A DNA stretch of 64,000 nucleotides from an uncultured Opitutia bacterium (lineage in GTDB: Bacteria; Verrucomicrobiota; Verrucomicrobiia; Opitutales; Opitutaceae), in assembly GCA_903840415.1 (NCBI GenBank), contig CAIMFY010000017.1, positions 186,001-250,000 on the forward strand, read 5' to 3'. The notes below the pieces were generated by a model, which saw nothing but the letters and a program-made list of their open reading frames with translations, searched no databases and was not told the DNA's origin. Shown piece after piece: positions 24,711 to 33,304 of the stretch. Positions within the stretch are counted from its first letter, which is position 1. Every line of letters begins with the position of its first letter. The translations under genes were made by a program, and so were the position numbers.

Positions 24711-25355
24711 CTATTTATTCGTGCCGTCGGATGGCTTCGCAGCGGGCGCAGGCGGCGCTTGGGTGTTCGTCGCGGGCGATTTTACGCTGGCATCAACAGT
24801 TGATTTGGCCGCGGGCGCAGGCGGCACTGGCGCTTCGCCGGCCGGCTTTGGCTGGCCCGGCGTTTCACTGCGGCGCTGCGCCAAAGCTTCCGCTTGGCGT
24901 TGCCGCAATAGATCGAGCTGTTTTGTCCACAGGTCGTCGAGGCGCTTCTGCTGCTCCTGAGTCAATTCGAGGCCGATGTCCTGCTTCAGGCGCTGAAGGA
25001 GAAAGCCATTCTCGCGGGCGAAATTCTGCTGCTGCCGCCAGAAGTCCTGCAGCGCCCGATCGATAACCGGCGTGATGCGCTCGCGTTGCGTGCGAGTCAG
25101 ATTGAGCTGGTTAGTGACTCGGCGCAGGAGTTGTGCGGATTGCACCGACTGGGGCGCGGGTGGCGGCGGCACAGGCTGACCCGGCGCGACCGCGGGGGCT
25201 GCCGGCACGAGGGTTGGCAGGGAGGGTTTGGCGGCTGGTGGCGCCTCTATCTCCCAAATGCGTCGACCAATGCCCAACGAAAAAAATCCACCGAACACCG
25301 CCCCGGCGATGAACACGCCGAGAAACGCCAGGATGACTTTCCAAGGCTTTTCCAT
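24711..25355 (-). CDS. Spy/CpxP-like periplasmic stress protein, membrane-anchored
   Basis: 214 residues. One N-terminal helix (about 6-28), a Pro-rich linker, then two helical segments rich in Gln/Arg (LNLTRTQRERITPVIDRAL and ELTQEQQKRLDDLWTKQLDL) as in LTXXQ/Spy-type or heavy-metal-resistance proteins, and a Pro/Ala-rich tail. Such proteins often sit with ECF sigma genes and work as chaperone or sensor. ATG 25355 was chosen; it begins 2 bases after the upstream gene's stop. Third gene of the sigma operon. Confidence 0.7.
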   Translation of the reverse strand: MEKPWKVILAFLGVFIAGAVFGGFFSLGIGRRIWEIEAPPAAKPSLPTLVPAAPAVAPGQPVPPPPAPQSVQSAQLLRRVTNQLNLTRTQRERITPVIDRALQDFWRQQQNFARENGFLLQRLKQDIGLELTQEQQKRLDDLWTKQLDLLRQRQAEALAQRRSETPGQPKPAGEAPVPPAPAAKSTVDASVKSPATNTQAPPAPAAKPSDGTNK

Positions 25356-25357
25356 AC

Positions 25358-25663
25358 TCAATCCACGCTCAGCAACTGTGCCATCGATTCTTCCTCCGTG
25401 ATTTGTTCTTCCACCGCAACTGTCCGGCTGAGGACCGAATAGTTCACGACCACGCTCAGAATCGCGAGCAGGCCGGCAACACCAACAGCGCGCCACGCAA
25501 AACGCTCGAAAAGAGAAACGGTCAGTCTGGGTTCATTCGCGAAGCCGAGCGCCACGACGCGCGTGGCAAAGCCGTGCGGCGCCGCGTTGTCGCGGTCATC
25601 GGTCATGGTGCGGGCGGCGGCGGTCAGCCGGGCCCACGGATGCTTGGGATCATTCGCTTTCAT
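25358..25663 (-). CDS. Small single-pass membrane protein, probable anti-sigma factor
   Basis: 101 residues. A cytoplasmic N-terminal half of about 55 residues is followed by one helix (AVGVAGLLAILSVVVNYSVL) and a short acidic tail. It overlaps the ECF sigma gene by 4 bases, the usual place of an anti-sigma factor. No zinc-binding HxxxCxxC motif is present, so the assignment rests on position and topology. Confidence 0.6.
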   Translation of the reverse strand: MKANDPKHPWARLTAAARTMTDDRDNAAPHGFATRVVALGFANEPRLTVSLFERFAWRAVGVAGLLAILSVVVNYSVLSRTVAVEEQITEEESMAQLLSVD

Positions 25664-26253
25664 ACGCGTTCATCTTGTTCTAATTCGTGAAAGAGTTTTT
25701 GCAATTTCCGTCTGGCGCGAAACGCCCGGACCTTGACGAGCGACTGGTTCCAGCCGGTAATCGCGCTGATCTCGGCGATGGTCTTCTGCTCCAAGTCGAG
25801 GAGTCGAATCACGAGTTGATCGTCAGGCTTCAGCTGGGCCAGCAATTTATGGACGATTTCGTGCGCAGCCATCGCGTCATTCGCGGGGACGTCATTTTCG
25901 TTGGTGATGACGTTGTCGAGCACCTCAGCCTCGGTCTCCGACAAATCGGCCCAGCGAAACTCCGGCCGGCGTTTCTGCGCGCGCAGGTGGTCGATGCATG
26001 TCGTCACCGCGATGCGCGACACCCAGTGTGGAAAGGGCACGGCGCCTTGATACTGTGCGAGCCGGGTAAACATCTTCAGAAAGATTTCCTGTGACAGATC
26101 CTCTTCGGCCACGCGGCGGGGCAGATGAGATCGAACGATGCGGATGACCAAGGGGTGCAGATGCTCGACCAGTTCGCGCGCCGCCGCCTGATCGCGATGA
26201 CGCACCCGTTCGAGGCAGTCAGCCAGATCGAACGGAGGGTTGTCGTCAGGCAT
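25660..26253 (-). CDS. ECF-type RNA polymerase sigma factor
   Basis: 197 residues, normal for the group. Region 2 is seen at EEDLSQEIFLKMFTRLAQYQ with WVSRIAVTTCIDHLRAQKRR after it; region 4 has the helix-turn-helix TIAEISAITGWNQSLVKVRA followed by FRARRKLQKLF. It directs polymerase to a specific regulon, probably envelope stress given the downstream membrane protein and Spy-like gene. First gene of a three-gene minus-strand operon. Confidence 0.93.
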   Translation of the reverse strand: MPDDNPPFDLADCLERVRHRDQAAARELVEHLHPLVIRIVRSHLPRRVAEEDLSQEIFLKMFTRLAQYQGAVPFPHWVSRIAVTTCIDHLRAQKRRPEFRWADLSETEAEVLDNVITNENDVPANDAMAAHEIVHKLLAQLKPDDQLVIRLLDLEQKTIAEISAITGWNQSLVKVRAFRARRKLQKLFHELEQDERV

Positions 26254-26296
26254 GGGGACATGGAGGCAAGGTCATGCACAGCAGGCAAGACGTGGT

Positions 26297-26312
26297 TAAC
26301 CGCACCCGGTTA
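26297..26312. promoter_or_regulatory. Inverted repeat TAACCG-CACC-CGGTTA between the sigma and leuA units
   Basis: A perfect 6+6 palindrome with a 4-base centre, placed 44 bases upstream of the sigma gene start and 31 bases before the leu promoter -35. A second small palindrome ACAGC-TTG-GCTGT follows directly. Candidate operator for either unit. Confidence 0.3.
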
Positions 26313-26342
26313 CAGCTTGGCTGTGGCAGGGCGAACCACCCC

Positions 26343-26371
26343 TTGACTTTTAGTGCGGCGCGCCGATACGA
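26343..26371 (+). promoter_or_regulatory. Promoter for the leuA leader
   Basis: TTGACT (26343-26348) is a near-consensus -35. The -10 is weaker: GATACG (26365-26370, 16-base spacer) or TACGAG (18-base spacer). Transcription would begin near 26377, a few bases before the small leader frame at 26384. Confidence 0.45.
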
Positions 26372-26383
26372 GTAACGCACCTA

Positions 26384-26419
26384 ATGCGAGCTTCGCTCCA
26401 GGCCCTTCGACTTACGTAA
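26384..26419 (+). CDS. Possible leucine leader peptide (11 residues)
   Basis: Reads MRASLQALRLT then stop. Three of eleven residues are Leu, two encoded by CTT, a codon that appears rare in the surrounding genes, which prefer CTC and CTG. It begins just after the predicted transcript start and ends one base before a strong hairpin. This is the arrangement of an attenuation leader peptide ahead of a leucine biosynthesis gene. There is no Shine-Dalgarno and the Leu codons are not adjacent, so it is a candidate only. Confidence 0.4.
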   Translation: MRASLQALRLT

Positions 26420-26504
26420 GCGCACGACCCCCAAAGGACGCCGCCTAGCGGCTGGTCGTGCGTAGGCCTGATGTTTCCTCTGTCGCCGCCCAGGTGCGGC
26501 GGCA
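26420..26504 (+). promoter_or_regulatory. Structured leuA leader, candidate attenuator
   Basis: First hairpin: CGCACGACC (26421-26429) with GGTCGTGCG (26454-26462), enclosing an inner GCCGC-CTA-GCGGC hairpin (26440-26452). Second hairpin: TGTCGCCGC (26481-26489) with GCGGCGGCA (26496-26504), one G-T pair, followed by TTTCGT. The GCGGC of the first can pair alternatively with GCCGC of the second. The second hairpin could act as terminator, but its T-run is short. Confidence 0.45.
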
Positions 26505-26563
26505 TTTCGTCGGCTCGCTTCCCACCGTTTCATTGTTCAACCTTTTCCTTTCCGTCTTCCGTC

Positions 26564-28231
26564 ATGCAACCCGCACCTGTCACGAAATACCGCCCTTTCC
26601 CGCCCATCGCCCTGCCCAACCGCCAGTGGCCCGATCGCTCGCACACCCGCGCCCCTATCTGGTGCAGCGTCGATCTCCGCGACGGCAACCAAGCCCTCGC
26701 CCAGCCCATGAGCGTCGAGGAGAAACTCGAGTATTTCGAGATGCTCGTGAAAATCGGCTTCAAGGAAATCGAGGTCGGCTTCCCTTCGGCCTCCCAGATC
26801 GAGTTCGATTTCTGCCGCCGGCTCATCGAGGAAAACCGCATCCCCGGCGACGTCGCGATCCAGATTCTCTGCCAGTGCCGCGAAGAGCTCATCACCCGCA
26901 GCATCGAGGCGATGCGCGGCGCGAAGAACGCCATTTTCCATCTTTACAACTCCACCTCGCCGTCGCAGCGGAAACACGTCTTCAAAGCCACGCGCGACGA
27001 CATCAAGGCCATCGCCGTGCAGGGCACGAAATGGGTGAAGCAGCATTCCGCGCCGCTCGTCGCCGCCGGCACGCGGATGCGTTTTGAATATTCCCCGGAA
27101 AGCTTCACGAGCACCGAGCTCGAATTTGCACTCGAGGTCTGCGAAGCCGTCACCGACGTCTGGCAGCCGACTGTCTCCGATAAAATCATCCTCAACCTCC
27201 CGGCGACCGTCGAATACGCCACGCCGAACATCCACGCCGACCAGATCGAGTGGATGTGCACGCACCTCACGCGCCGCGACCGCACGCTCGTCTCGCTGCA
27301 CACGCACAACGATCGCGGCACCGGCATCGCAGCCACAGAGTTGGCGATGCTCGCCGGCGCCGACCGCGTCGAAGGCACGCTCTTCGGCAACGGAGAACGC
27401 ACCGGCAACGTCGACCTCGTGACCATCGCAATGAACCTCTACACGCACGGCATCCACCCGGGTCTCGATTTCTCGAACATCAACGAAATCCGCGAAGTCT
27501 ACGAGCGCACCACGCGCCTCGAAGTCCCGCCGCGCCTGCCCTACGCTGGCGAGTTGGTTTTCACCGCCTTCAGCGGCTCGCATCAGGATGCTATTAACAA
27601 ATCCTGGGCCGCCCAAAAACCCGACGCCCCGTGGGACGTGCTCTACATTCCACTCGATCCCGCCGACATCGGTCGCAGCTACAAGGCGATCATCCGCATC
27701 AACTCGCAGTCGGGCAAAGGCGGCGTTGCCTACATGCTCGAACACGAGTTCGGCTATGCGCTGCCGAAGCTCATGCACAAGGAGATCGGCAAGATCATCA
27801 ACGATTTTGCCGATGCGAAAGGCACCGAACTCACGTCCGCGCAGGTCCACGAGGTCTTCCTCAGCGAATATCTCGAACGCACGGAGCCCGTTTCGCTCCA
27901 GCATTTCAAAACCACCGAGCGCGACAGCACGGTGCAATGCGAAGCCACGCTCACACTCGACGGCCACACGCACAAACTCACCGGCTCTGGCAACGGCCCG
28001 ATCGACGCCTTCGTCCATGCGCTGGGCTCGACGAGTCTCCCAAAGTTCGAAGTCCTCTCCTACTCCGAGCACTCGCTAGGCAAAGGCTCCGAGGCGCGCG
28101 CCGTGAGCTACATCCAGATCAAAACCGATCGGAACCACACGCTCTTCGGCGCCGGCATCGACACGAACATCGAACTCGCCTCCATCAAAGCCATCGTCAG
28201 CGCGCTCAATCGCACGCTCGCGAAGAAATAG
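26564..28231 (+). CDS. leuA: 2-isopropylmalate synthase
   Basis: 555 residues, matching the longer LeuA2 form. The catalytic start WCSVDLRDGNQAL, the HTHNDRGTGIAATELAMLAG metal site and GNGERTGNVDLVT are all present. The C-terminal part (about 430-555) is the leucine-binding regulatory domain. It condenses acetyl-CoA with 2-oxoisovalerate, the first step of leucine synthesis. ATG 26564 was chosen because MQPAPVTKYRPFPPIALPNR is the family start. It has its own promoter and a structured leader and ends at a terminator, so it is monocistronic. Confidence 0.95.
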   Translation: MQPAPVTKYRPFPPIALPNRQWPDRSHTRAPIWCSVDLRDGNQALAQPMSVEEKLEYFEMLVKIGFKEIEVGFPSASQIEFDFCRRLIEENRIPGDVAIQILCQCREELITRSIEAMRGAKNAIFHLYNSTSPSQRKHVFKATRDDIKAIAVQGTKWVKQHSAPLVAAGTRMRFEYSPESFTSTELEFALEVCEAVTDVWQPTVSDKIILNLPATVEYATPNIHADQIEWMCTHLTRRDRTLVSLHTHNDRGTGIAATELAMLAGADRVEGTLFGNGERTGNVDLVTIAMNLYTHGIHPGLDFSNINEIREVYERTTRLEVPPRLPYAGELVFTAFSGSHQDAINKSWAAQKPDAPWDVLYIPLDPADIGRSYKAIIRINSQSGKGGVAYMLEHEFGYALPKLMHKEIGKIINDFADAKGTELTSAQVHEVFLSEYLERTEPVSLQHFKTTERDSTVQCEATLTLDGHTHKLTGSGNGPIDAFVHALGSTSLPKFEVLSYSEHSLGKGSEARAVSYIQIKTDRNHTLFGAGIDTNIELASIKAIVSALNRTLAKK

Positions 28232-28236
28232 AATCT

Positions 28237-28267
28237 GGCGCGGACTATGGCCCGCGCCCTTCTTTTT
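28237..28267 (+). terminator. Rho-independent terminator of leuA
   Basis: Stem GGCGCGG (28237-28243) with CCGCGCC (28252-28258), loop of 8, then CTTCTTTTTA. It begins 5 bases after the leuA stop. An ATG inside its loop (28247) is in frame with the next gene but is unlikely to be used. Confidence 0.75.
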
Positions 28268-29314
28268 ATGCAGAGCCTCCCCGCCCCACTCTGTTACTTT
28301 CGAGTTGGGCTGATTGCTTCCGTGCTTTTCACACTTGCCGCTCCTGTGAACGCAGCCGACACCCGCGCGGACTTCCTTAAGCTCATCGATCGCCCGCGCG
28401 TCGCGCTCGCCGCTGAGATTAAGGAAACGCCATCGGCCGACGGCCTCACACACTTCGCGTTTTCCTTCGTGGCCGACGCCGACAATCGCGTTCCCGGTCT
28501 CCTCGTAAAGTCTCCTGCGATGACCGGGCGCCATCCCGCAGTGATCGTGCTCCATGGCACCGGCGGCACCAAGGAAGGCGAGATGCCCTTCATGGTCGAA
28601 CTCGCCCGCACTGGCTTCGTCGCAGTCAGCATTGACGGCCGCTACCACGGCGCGCGTTCCAAAGTCGGAAAAGGCTCGGTCGAATACGTCGACGCGATCC
28701 TCCGCACCTTTCGCGGGGCCAGAGAACATCCGTTTTTCTATGACACCGCATGGGACGTGATGCGGCTCATCGACTGGCTCGAAACCCGCGATGACATTGA
28801 TCCCAACCGCATCGGCCTGTTCGGCGTCTCGAAAGGTGGCATCGAAACCTACCTTACCGCCGCCGTCGATCCGCGGGTGGCCGTCGCGGTGCCATGCATC
28901 GGCGTGGAGAGCTTCCGCTGGGCCGCCGAAAACAATTCGTGGCAATCGCGCATCGGCACTGTGCAAGTGGCCTTCGACGCCGCCGCGAAAGATAGCAGCG
29001 TCGCCACTCCCGGCGGCGACTTCGTGCATGTATTCTACTCGCGCATCGCGCCCGGTCTCGATCGCGAGTTCGACGGCCCTGCGATGTTACCGTTGATCGC
29101 GCCCCGTCCGCTCCTCTCCATCAACGGCGAAATCGATCCGCGCACGCCGCGCCCCGGCCTCGATCTCTGCGTCGACGCCGCCCGCACGGCCTACAAAGCC
29201 GCCGGCGCCGAAGAAAAATTTGTCCTCCGCATCCAGCCAAACACCGCCCACAAAGTTTTGCCCGAGTCGCTTGTCCTTGCGCGCGAATGGTTCGTTCGTT
29301 GGTTGAAGCCCTGA
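28268..29314 (+). CDS. Secreted alpha/beta-hydrolase (dienelactone hydrolase / esterase type)
   Basis: 348 residues from ATG 28268. A signal peptide (about 1-30, ending near APVNAADT) leads into an alpha/beta-hydrolase fold: HPAVIVLHGTGGTKEGE (oxyanion region), the nucleophile elbow GLFGVSKGGIET (GxSxG), an Asp region INGEIDPRTP and a C-terminal His in PNTAHKVLP. ATG 28268 is preferred over 28247, which lies in the leuA terminator loop. The stop overlaps the rlmN start by one base. Substrate unknown; acetyl-ester or lactone hydrolysis is possible. Confidence 0.85.
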   Translation: MQSLPAPLCYFRVGLIASVLFTLAAPVNAADTRADFLKLIDRPRVALAAEIKETPSADGLTHFAFSFVADADNRVPGLLVKSPAMTGRHPAVIVLHGTGGTKEGEMPFMVELARTGFVAVSIDGRYHGARSKVGKGSVEYVDAILRTFRGAREHPFFYDTAWDVMRLIDWLETRDDIDPNRIGLFGVSKGGIETYLTAAVDPRVAVAVPCIGVESFRWAAENNSWQSRIGTVQVAFDAAAKDSSVATPGGDFVHVFYSRIAPGLDREFDGPAMLPLIAPRPLLSINGEIDPRTPRPGLDLCVDAARTAYKAAGAEEKFVLRIQPNTAHKVLPESLVLAREWFVRWLKP

Positions 29315-30438
29315 TGCCGACCAAGTTCACGCCCGCCAAACCGCCGCTCACCGGCGAGACGCTCGCCACGCTCACCGCGCGATTGGCGGAGCGCGGCGAG
29401 CCGGCGTTTCGCGCGAAACAGATTCTCGACTGGCTCTACAAGAAGCGCGCTCGCTCGTGGGACGAGATGACCAACCTCTCGAAGCCGCTCCGCACGTGGC
29501 TCGCCGACACCTTCGATCTCCTCGGCGCGGAACTTGTCCTCGGTAAACAATCTACCGACGTCACCGATAAGCTCCTCCTCGAACTCGGCGACAAATCGCT
29601 GATTGAGACCGTCATCATCCGCGTGCCGCAGGAAGGAGTCGGCGTCGAACATTCGCGCAAAACGATCTGCATCTCGACTCAGGTCGGCTGCGCGATGGGC
29701 TGCGTGTTTTGCGCCAGCGGACTCGCCGGTCTCAAGCGCGATCTTTCCGCCGGCGAAATCGTCGCGCAGCTCCTGCATGTCTGCTACCGCGAGGATGCCC
29801 GCACGCCGCGCGCCCGCATGGAACTCGCCTCGTTCGACAACATCGTCGTCATGGGCATGGGCGAACCGCTCGCCAACTACGACGCCCTCCTCCGCTCCCT
29901 CACCATCCTCAACGCCGACTGGGGCCTCGGCTTCGGCGCGCGCCGCATCACGATTTCCACGAGCGGCCTCGTGCCGAAAATCCTTCAGCTCGCCGAGGAA
30001 AATCTCGGCTTCCGCCTCGCCATTTCACTCCACGGCGCGACAGACGAAGTCCGCGAAAAAATTATGCCGGTGAACAAAGCGTTCCCACTCGCCAAACTCA
30101 TTCCGGCCGTCCGCGCGTTTTCCGAAAAACACGGCCGCATGGTCACGCTCGAATTCATCCTCATCGACGCGATCAACGACTCGCTCGATCAGGCCCGCAT
30201 CCTCCGCGACATCGCGCTCGATCTCCACGCTCATGTGAACCTCATTCCTTACAACACCGTCGAGGGCCTCCCGTGGAAACGCCCGTCGATCACGCGGCAG
30301 GAAAAATTCGCCGACGTGCTTCGCGCCGCCCGCGTGTCCGTCACGCTCCGTCGCGAAAAGGGCCACGACATCGACGCCGCCTGCGGCCAGCTCCGGCTCA
30401 AGACCGAGAAAGAGCGAGAACTCGCGTCAGTCGCATGA
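29314..30438 (+). CDS. rlmN: 23S rRNA (A2503-C2)-methyltransferase RlmN
   Basis: 374 residues. Radical-SAM motif CAMGCVFC supplies the three cluster cysteines (CxxxCxxC), followed by GEIVAQLLHVCYR, VVMGMGEPLANYD, RRITISTSGLVPKI and the C-terminal region VSVTLRREKGHDIDAACGQL with the catalytic Cys. RlmN adds a methyl group to A2503 of 23S rRNA and A37 of some tRNAs. The ATG overlaps the hydrolase stop by one base (TGATG). The stop overlaps the next ATG by 4 bases. Confidence 0.96.
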   Translation: MPTKFTPAKPPLTGETLATLTARLAERGEPAFRAKQILDWLYKKRARSWDEMTNLSKPLRTWLADTFDLLGAELVLGKQSTDVTDKLLLELGDKSLIETVIIRVPQEGVGVEHSRKTICISTQVGCAMGCVFCASGLAGLKRDLSAGEIVAQLLHVCYREDARTPRARMELASFDNIVVMGMGEPLANYDALLRSLTILNADWGLGFGARRITISTSGLVPKILQLAEENLGFRLAISLHGATDEVREKIMPVNKAFPLAKLIPAVRAFSEKHGRMVTLEFILIDAINDSLDQARILRDIALDLHAHVNLIPYNTVEGLPWKRPSITRQEKFADVLRAARVSVTLRREKGHDIDAACGQLRLKTEKERELASVA

Positions 30439-31676
30439 GTTCCGCCCCCTCGCCAGTTCCGGCCAGCGCCTCCACGGCTCCGGCGACCACCGCTGTGCGC
30501 GTCATCCTCGCGATCAGCGCGGGGCACTTGCTTAACGACACGATTCAATCGCTGCTACCCGCGATCTACCCGGTATTGAAAAGCGAACTCAGGCTGACCT
30601 TCGCGCAAATCGGTCTGATCACGCTCGCGTTTCAAATCACGGCGTCGCTGCTCCAACCCGTCGTCGGCATCTACACCGATCACCGGCCGCAGCCGTTCTC
30701 GCTCGCCGCCGGGATGATCTTTACACTCGTCGGAGTCGTGCTGCTGTCGTTCGCGGGCACGTTCGCCGCAGTGCTGGTCGCGGGCTCGCTCATCGGCTTG
30801 GGCTCGTCGGTGTTTCATCCGGAGGCATCGCGCGTGGCACGAATGGCGTCGGGCGGACGCCACGGTTTTGCCCAGTCGCTTTTTCAAGTCGGTGGCAACG
30901 CCGGCAGCGCGCTCGGTCCGCTGCTCGCGGCCTTGGTGCTCGCGCAGCGCGGTCAGGCCCGCATCGCGTGGTTCGCGATTCTGCCGCTGCTGGGCATCGC
31001 GCTGCTGGTGCGCGTCGGCCGCTGGTATCGCGCGCAACTCGCCGCCCATCACGCCAGTGGAGCAGCCCGCCGTGCCGCGCGCCCGTCGACGTTGAGCCGA
31101 GGTCGCATCGTCGCGACGCTCGTCGTTCTCGCCGTGCTAATCTTCTCGAAATATTTCTACCTCGCGAGCCTAAGCAGCTACTACACGTTTTATCTCATTC
31201 ACAAATTCCACGTCTCGGTCCGCGAGGCGCAGCTCTTCCTCTTCCTGTTTCTCGCCGCCGTCGCCGCCGGCACGATCATCGGCGGGCCGGTCGGCGATCG
31301 CATCGGGCGCAAATACGTCATCTGGGTTTCGATCCTTGGCGTCGCGCCGTTTTCGCTCGTGCTGCCCTACGCCAATTTGTTTTGGACGGCGGCACTGACG
31401 GTCGTCATCGGCATCGTGCTCGCGTCGGCGTTTTCGGCGATTTTGGTTTACGCGCAGGAACTCATCCCGAACCGCGTCGGCCTCGTCACGGGGATTTTCT
31501 TCGGCTTCGCGTTTGGGATGGGCGGCATCGGCTCAGCGCTGCTCGGCTCGCTCGCAGACCGTTCGGGCATCGATTACGTCTATCATGTCTGCTCGTTTCT
31601 GCCGCTAATCGGATTACTGACGGCGTTTCTGCCCGATATGGGCAACCGCGCAGCGGGGGCGACAACCAAGACGTGA
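30435..31676 (+). CDS. MFS transporter, fosmidomycin-resistance (Fsr) type
   Basis: 413 residues with about 12 hydrophobic helices. The first helix region ISAGHLLNDTIQSLLPAIYP and GLGSSVFHPEASRVARMASG are hallmarks of the Fsr family, as is GGNAGSALGPLL. Fsr in E. coli exports fosmidomycin; other members carry different substrates. It overlaps rlmN by 4 bases and is last of a three-gene unit. Confidence 0.88.
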   Translation: MSSAPSPVPASASTAPATTAVRVILAISAGHLLNDTIQSLLPAIYPVLKSELRLTFAQIGLITLAFQITASLLQPVVGIYTDHRPQPFSLAAGMIFTLVGVVLLSFAGTFAAVLVAGSLIGLGSSVFHPEASRVARMASGGRHGFAQSLFQVGGNAGSALGPLLAALVLAQRGQARIAWFAILPLLGIALLVRVGRWYRAQLAAHHASGAARRAARPSTLSRGRIVATLVVLAVLIFSKYFYLASLSSYYTFYLIHKFHVSVREAQLFLFLFLAAVAAGTIIGGPVGDRIGRKYVIWVSILGVAPFSLVLPYANLFWTAALTVVIGIVLASAFSAILVYAQELIPNRVGLVTGIFFGFAFGMGGIGSALLGSLADRSGIDYVYHVCSFLPLIGLLTAFLPDMGNRAAGATTKT

Positions 31677-31827
31677 GCCGCACGAGCCGAAAACCGCCGG
31701 AAAATTTTTGGCTTGCCGACCCCCCGTCGTTTTTTTTTAGGACGGAACCTTCACTCTCTTTCGATATCACACTCGCCACCGAAACCGTTTCCTGCCGTTT
31801 TCGTCATTTCCGCTTTCACCACCACTC

Positions 31828-32550
31828 ATGATCGAAGTCAAAGGCTTGGTTAAGACCTATGGCGCCAACCGCGCCGTCGACGGCATCAGCTTCTCCGTCT
31901 CACGCGGAGAAATCCTCGGCTTCCTCGGCCCCAACGGCGCCGGCAAGTCCACGACGATGAAAATGATTACCGGTTTCATCCGTCCCGATGCCGGCACCGC
32001 CACCGTCGATGGCATCGACGTTACCGCCGATCCGGTCGCCGTGAAGCGCAAGCTCGGCTATCTGCCTGAAAGTGCGCCGGCCTATCCGGAGATGACAGTC
32101 GAGGAGTTTCTCGGCTTCATCGCCGAAGTCCGCGGCTTTCGCGCCGCCGAAGCCAAACGGGTCCAGGTCGATCGGGCCATCACGCTCACCCACCTCTCAC
32201 CGGTTCGCCGGCAGACGATCGAAACGCTCTCGAAGGGCTTCAAGCAGCGTGTCGGCTTCGCGCAGGCGCTGCTCCACGATCCGCCGGCGCTCGTCCTCGA
32301 CGAACCGACGGACGGCCTCGATCCAAACCAAAAAATCGAGGTGCGCTCGCTCATCAAGAGCATGGCCGCGACAAAAACGATCATCCTCTCCACCCACATC
32401 CTCGAAGAGGTCGAGGCGATCTGCACACGCGTCATCATCATTTCGCGCGGCAAGGTCGTCGTCGACGAAACGCCCGCCGCCCTGCGCTCCCGCCAACCCG
32501 GCGCGCGGCTCGACGAAATCTTCCGCTCGCTCACCGCCTCCGACGTCTGA
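31828..32550 (+). CDS. ABC transporter ATP-binding protein (GldA-like)
   Basis: 240 residues. Walker A GPNGAGKST, a signature-like LSKGFKQRVGFAQAL, Walker B ALVLDEPTDGLDPNQ and the switch His in ILSTHILEE. The following permease and GldG-like genes make this the ATPase of a Gld-type ABC exporter. In Bacteroidota that complex is needed for gliding; here the function is unknown. First gene of a four-gene operon. Confidence 0.92.
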   Translation: MIEVKGLVKTYGANRAVDGISFSVSRGEILGFLGPNGAGKSTTMKMITGFIRPDAGTATVDGIDVTADPVAVKRKLGYLPESAPAYPEMTVEEFLGFIAEVRGFRAAEAKRVQVDRAITLTHLSPVRRQTIETLSKGFKQRVGFAQALLHDPPALVLDEPTDGLDPNQKIEVRSLIKSMAATKTIILSTHILEEVEAICTRVIIISRGKVVVDETPAALRSRQPGARLDEIFRSLTASDV

Positions 32551-32561
32551 GCCCGCCCGCC

Positions 32562-33287
32562 ATGAAACAGATTACACCCATTTTCAAACGTGAGTTCCTC
32601 GGCTATTTCCGGGCGCCTGTCGCCTACGTCTTCCTCGTGTCGTTTCTCGTCATCTCGGTCTCGCTGGCGTTTTCGCGCTATGGCGGCTTTTTCAAAGCCG
32701 GCACCGCGGGCCTCGAAAGCTATTTCGTGTTTTTTCCGTGGCTCTTCATGTTCATCGTGCCGGCCATCGGCATGAGACTCTGGTCGGAGGAAAAGCGCTC
32801 GGGCACCGTCGAACTCCTCTTCACGCTCCCCGTCACGACACTCGAGGCCGTGCTCGGAAAATTTCTCGCCGGCTGGGCGTTTCTCGCCCTCGCCATTGTG
32901 CTGAGCTTCCCGATGGCCATGACCATCGCCTATCTTGGCTCACCGGACTGGGGCGTCGTCACCACGACTTATCTCGGAGCGATCTTAATGGGCGGTTCCT
33001 ATCTCGGAGTCTGCTCCCTCACGTCGGCACTCACGAAAAACCAGGTCATTAGCTTTGTCCTCAGTCTCGGAGCGTGCGCGGTGCTACTCTTCCTCGGCTT
33101 TAGCAGCTTCACCGATTCACTGGAGCACGTGCTGCCGCTGCCAGTAGCCGACGCGCTCGCAAATTTCAGCTTCATCACCCATTTCGACGCGTTCACGAAG
33201 GGCATCGTCGATCCGAAGGATGTCGTGTTCTTCCTTTCGCTGACGGGCTTCACGCTCTTCCTCAACGTCGTCGCCCTCGAACGCTAA
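32562..33287 (+). CDS. ABC-2 type permease (GldF-like)
   Basis: 241 residues with about six membrane helices (for example YVFLVSFLVISVSLAFS and VISFVLSLGACAVLLFLGF). The segment RLWSEEKRSGTVELLFTLPV is the ABC-2 permease signature. Starts 11 bases after the ATPase stop and is followed by the GldG-like protein, matching the order gldA-gldF-gldG. Confidence 0.9.
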   Translation: MKQITPIFKREFLGYFRAPVAYVFLVSFLVISVSLAFSRYGGFFKAGTAGLESYFVFFPWLFMFIVPAIGMRLWSEEKRSGTVELLFTLPVTTLEAVLGKFLAGWAFLALAIVLSFPMAMTIAYLGSPDWGVVTTTYLGAILMGGSYLGVCSLTSALTKNQVISFVLSLGACAVLLFLGFSSFTDSLEHVLPLPVADALANFSFITHFDAFTKGIVDPKDVVFFLSLTGFTLFLNVVALER

Positions 33288-33304
33288 CCCTGTCGCCGCC
33301 CACC

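Noticed and set aside
26537-28072. Antisense open frame of 511 codons across leuA
   Set aside because: Same reason: a codon-bias shadow of leuA with no recognisable motif.
28247-28267. Start of the esterase at ATG 28247
   Set aside because: It lies inside the leuA terminator loop; ATG 28268 gives a normal signal peptide.
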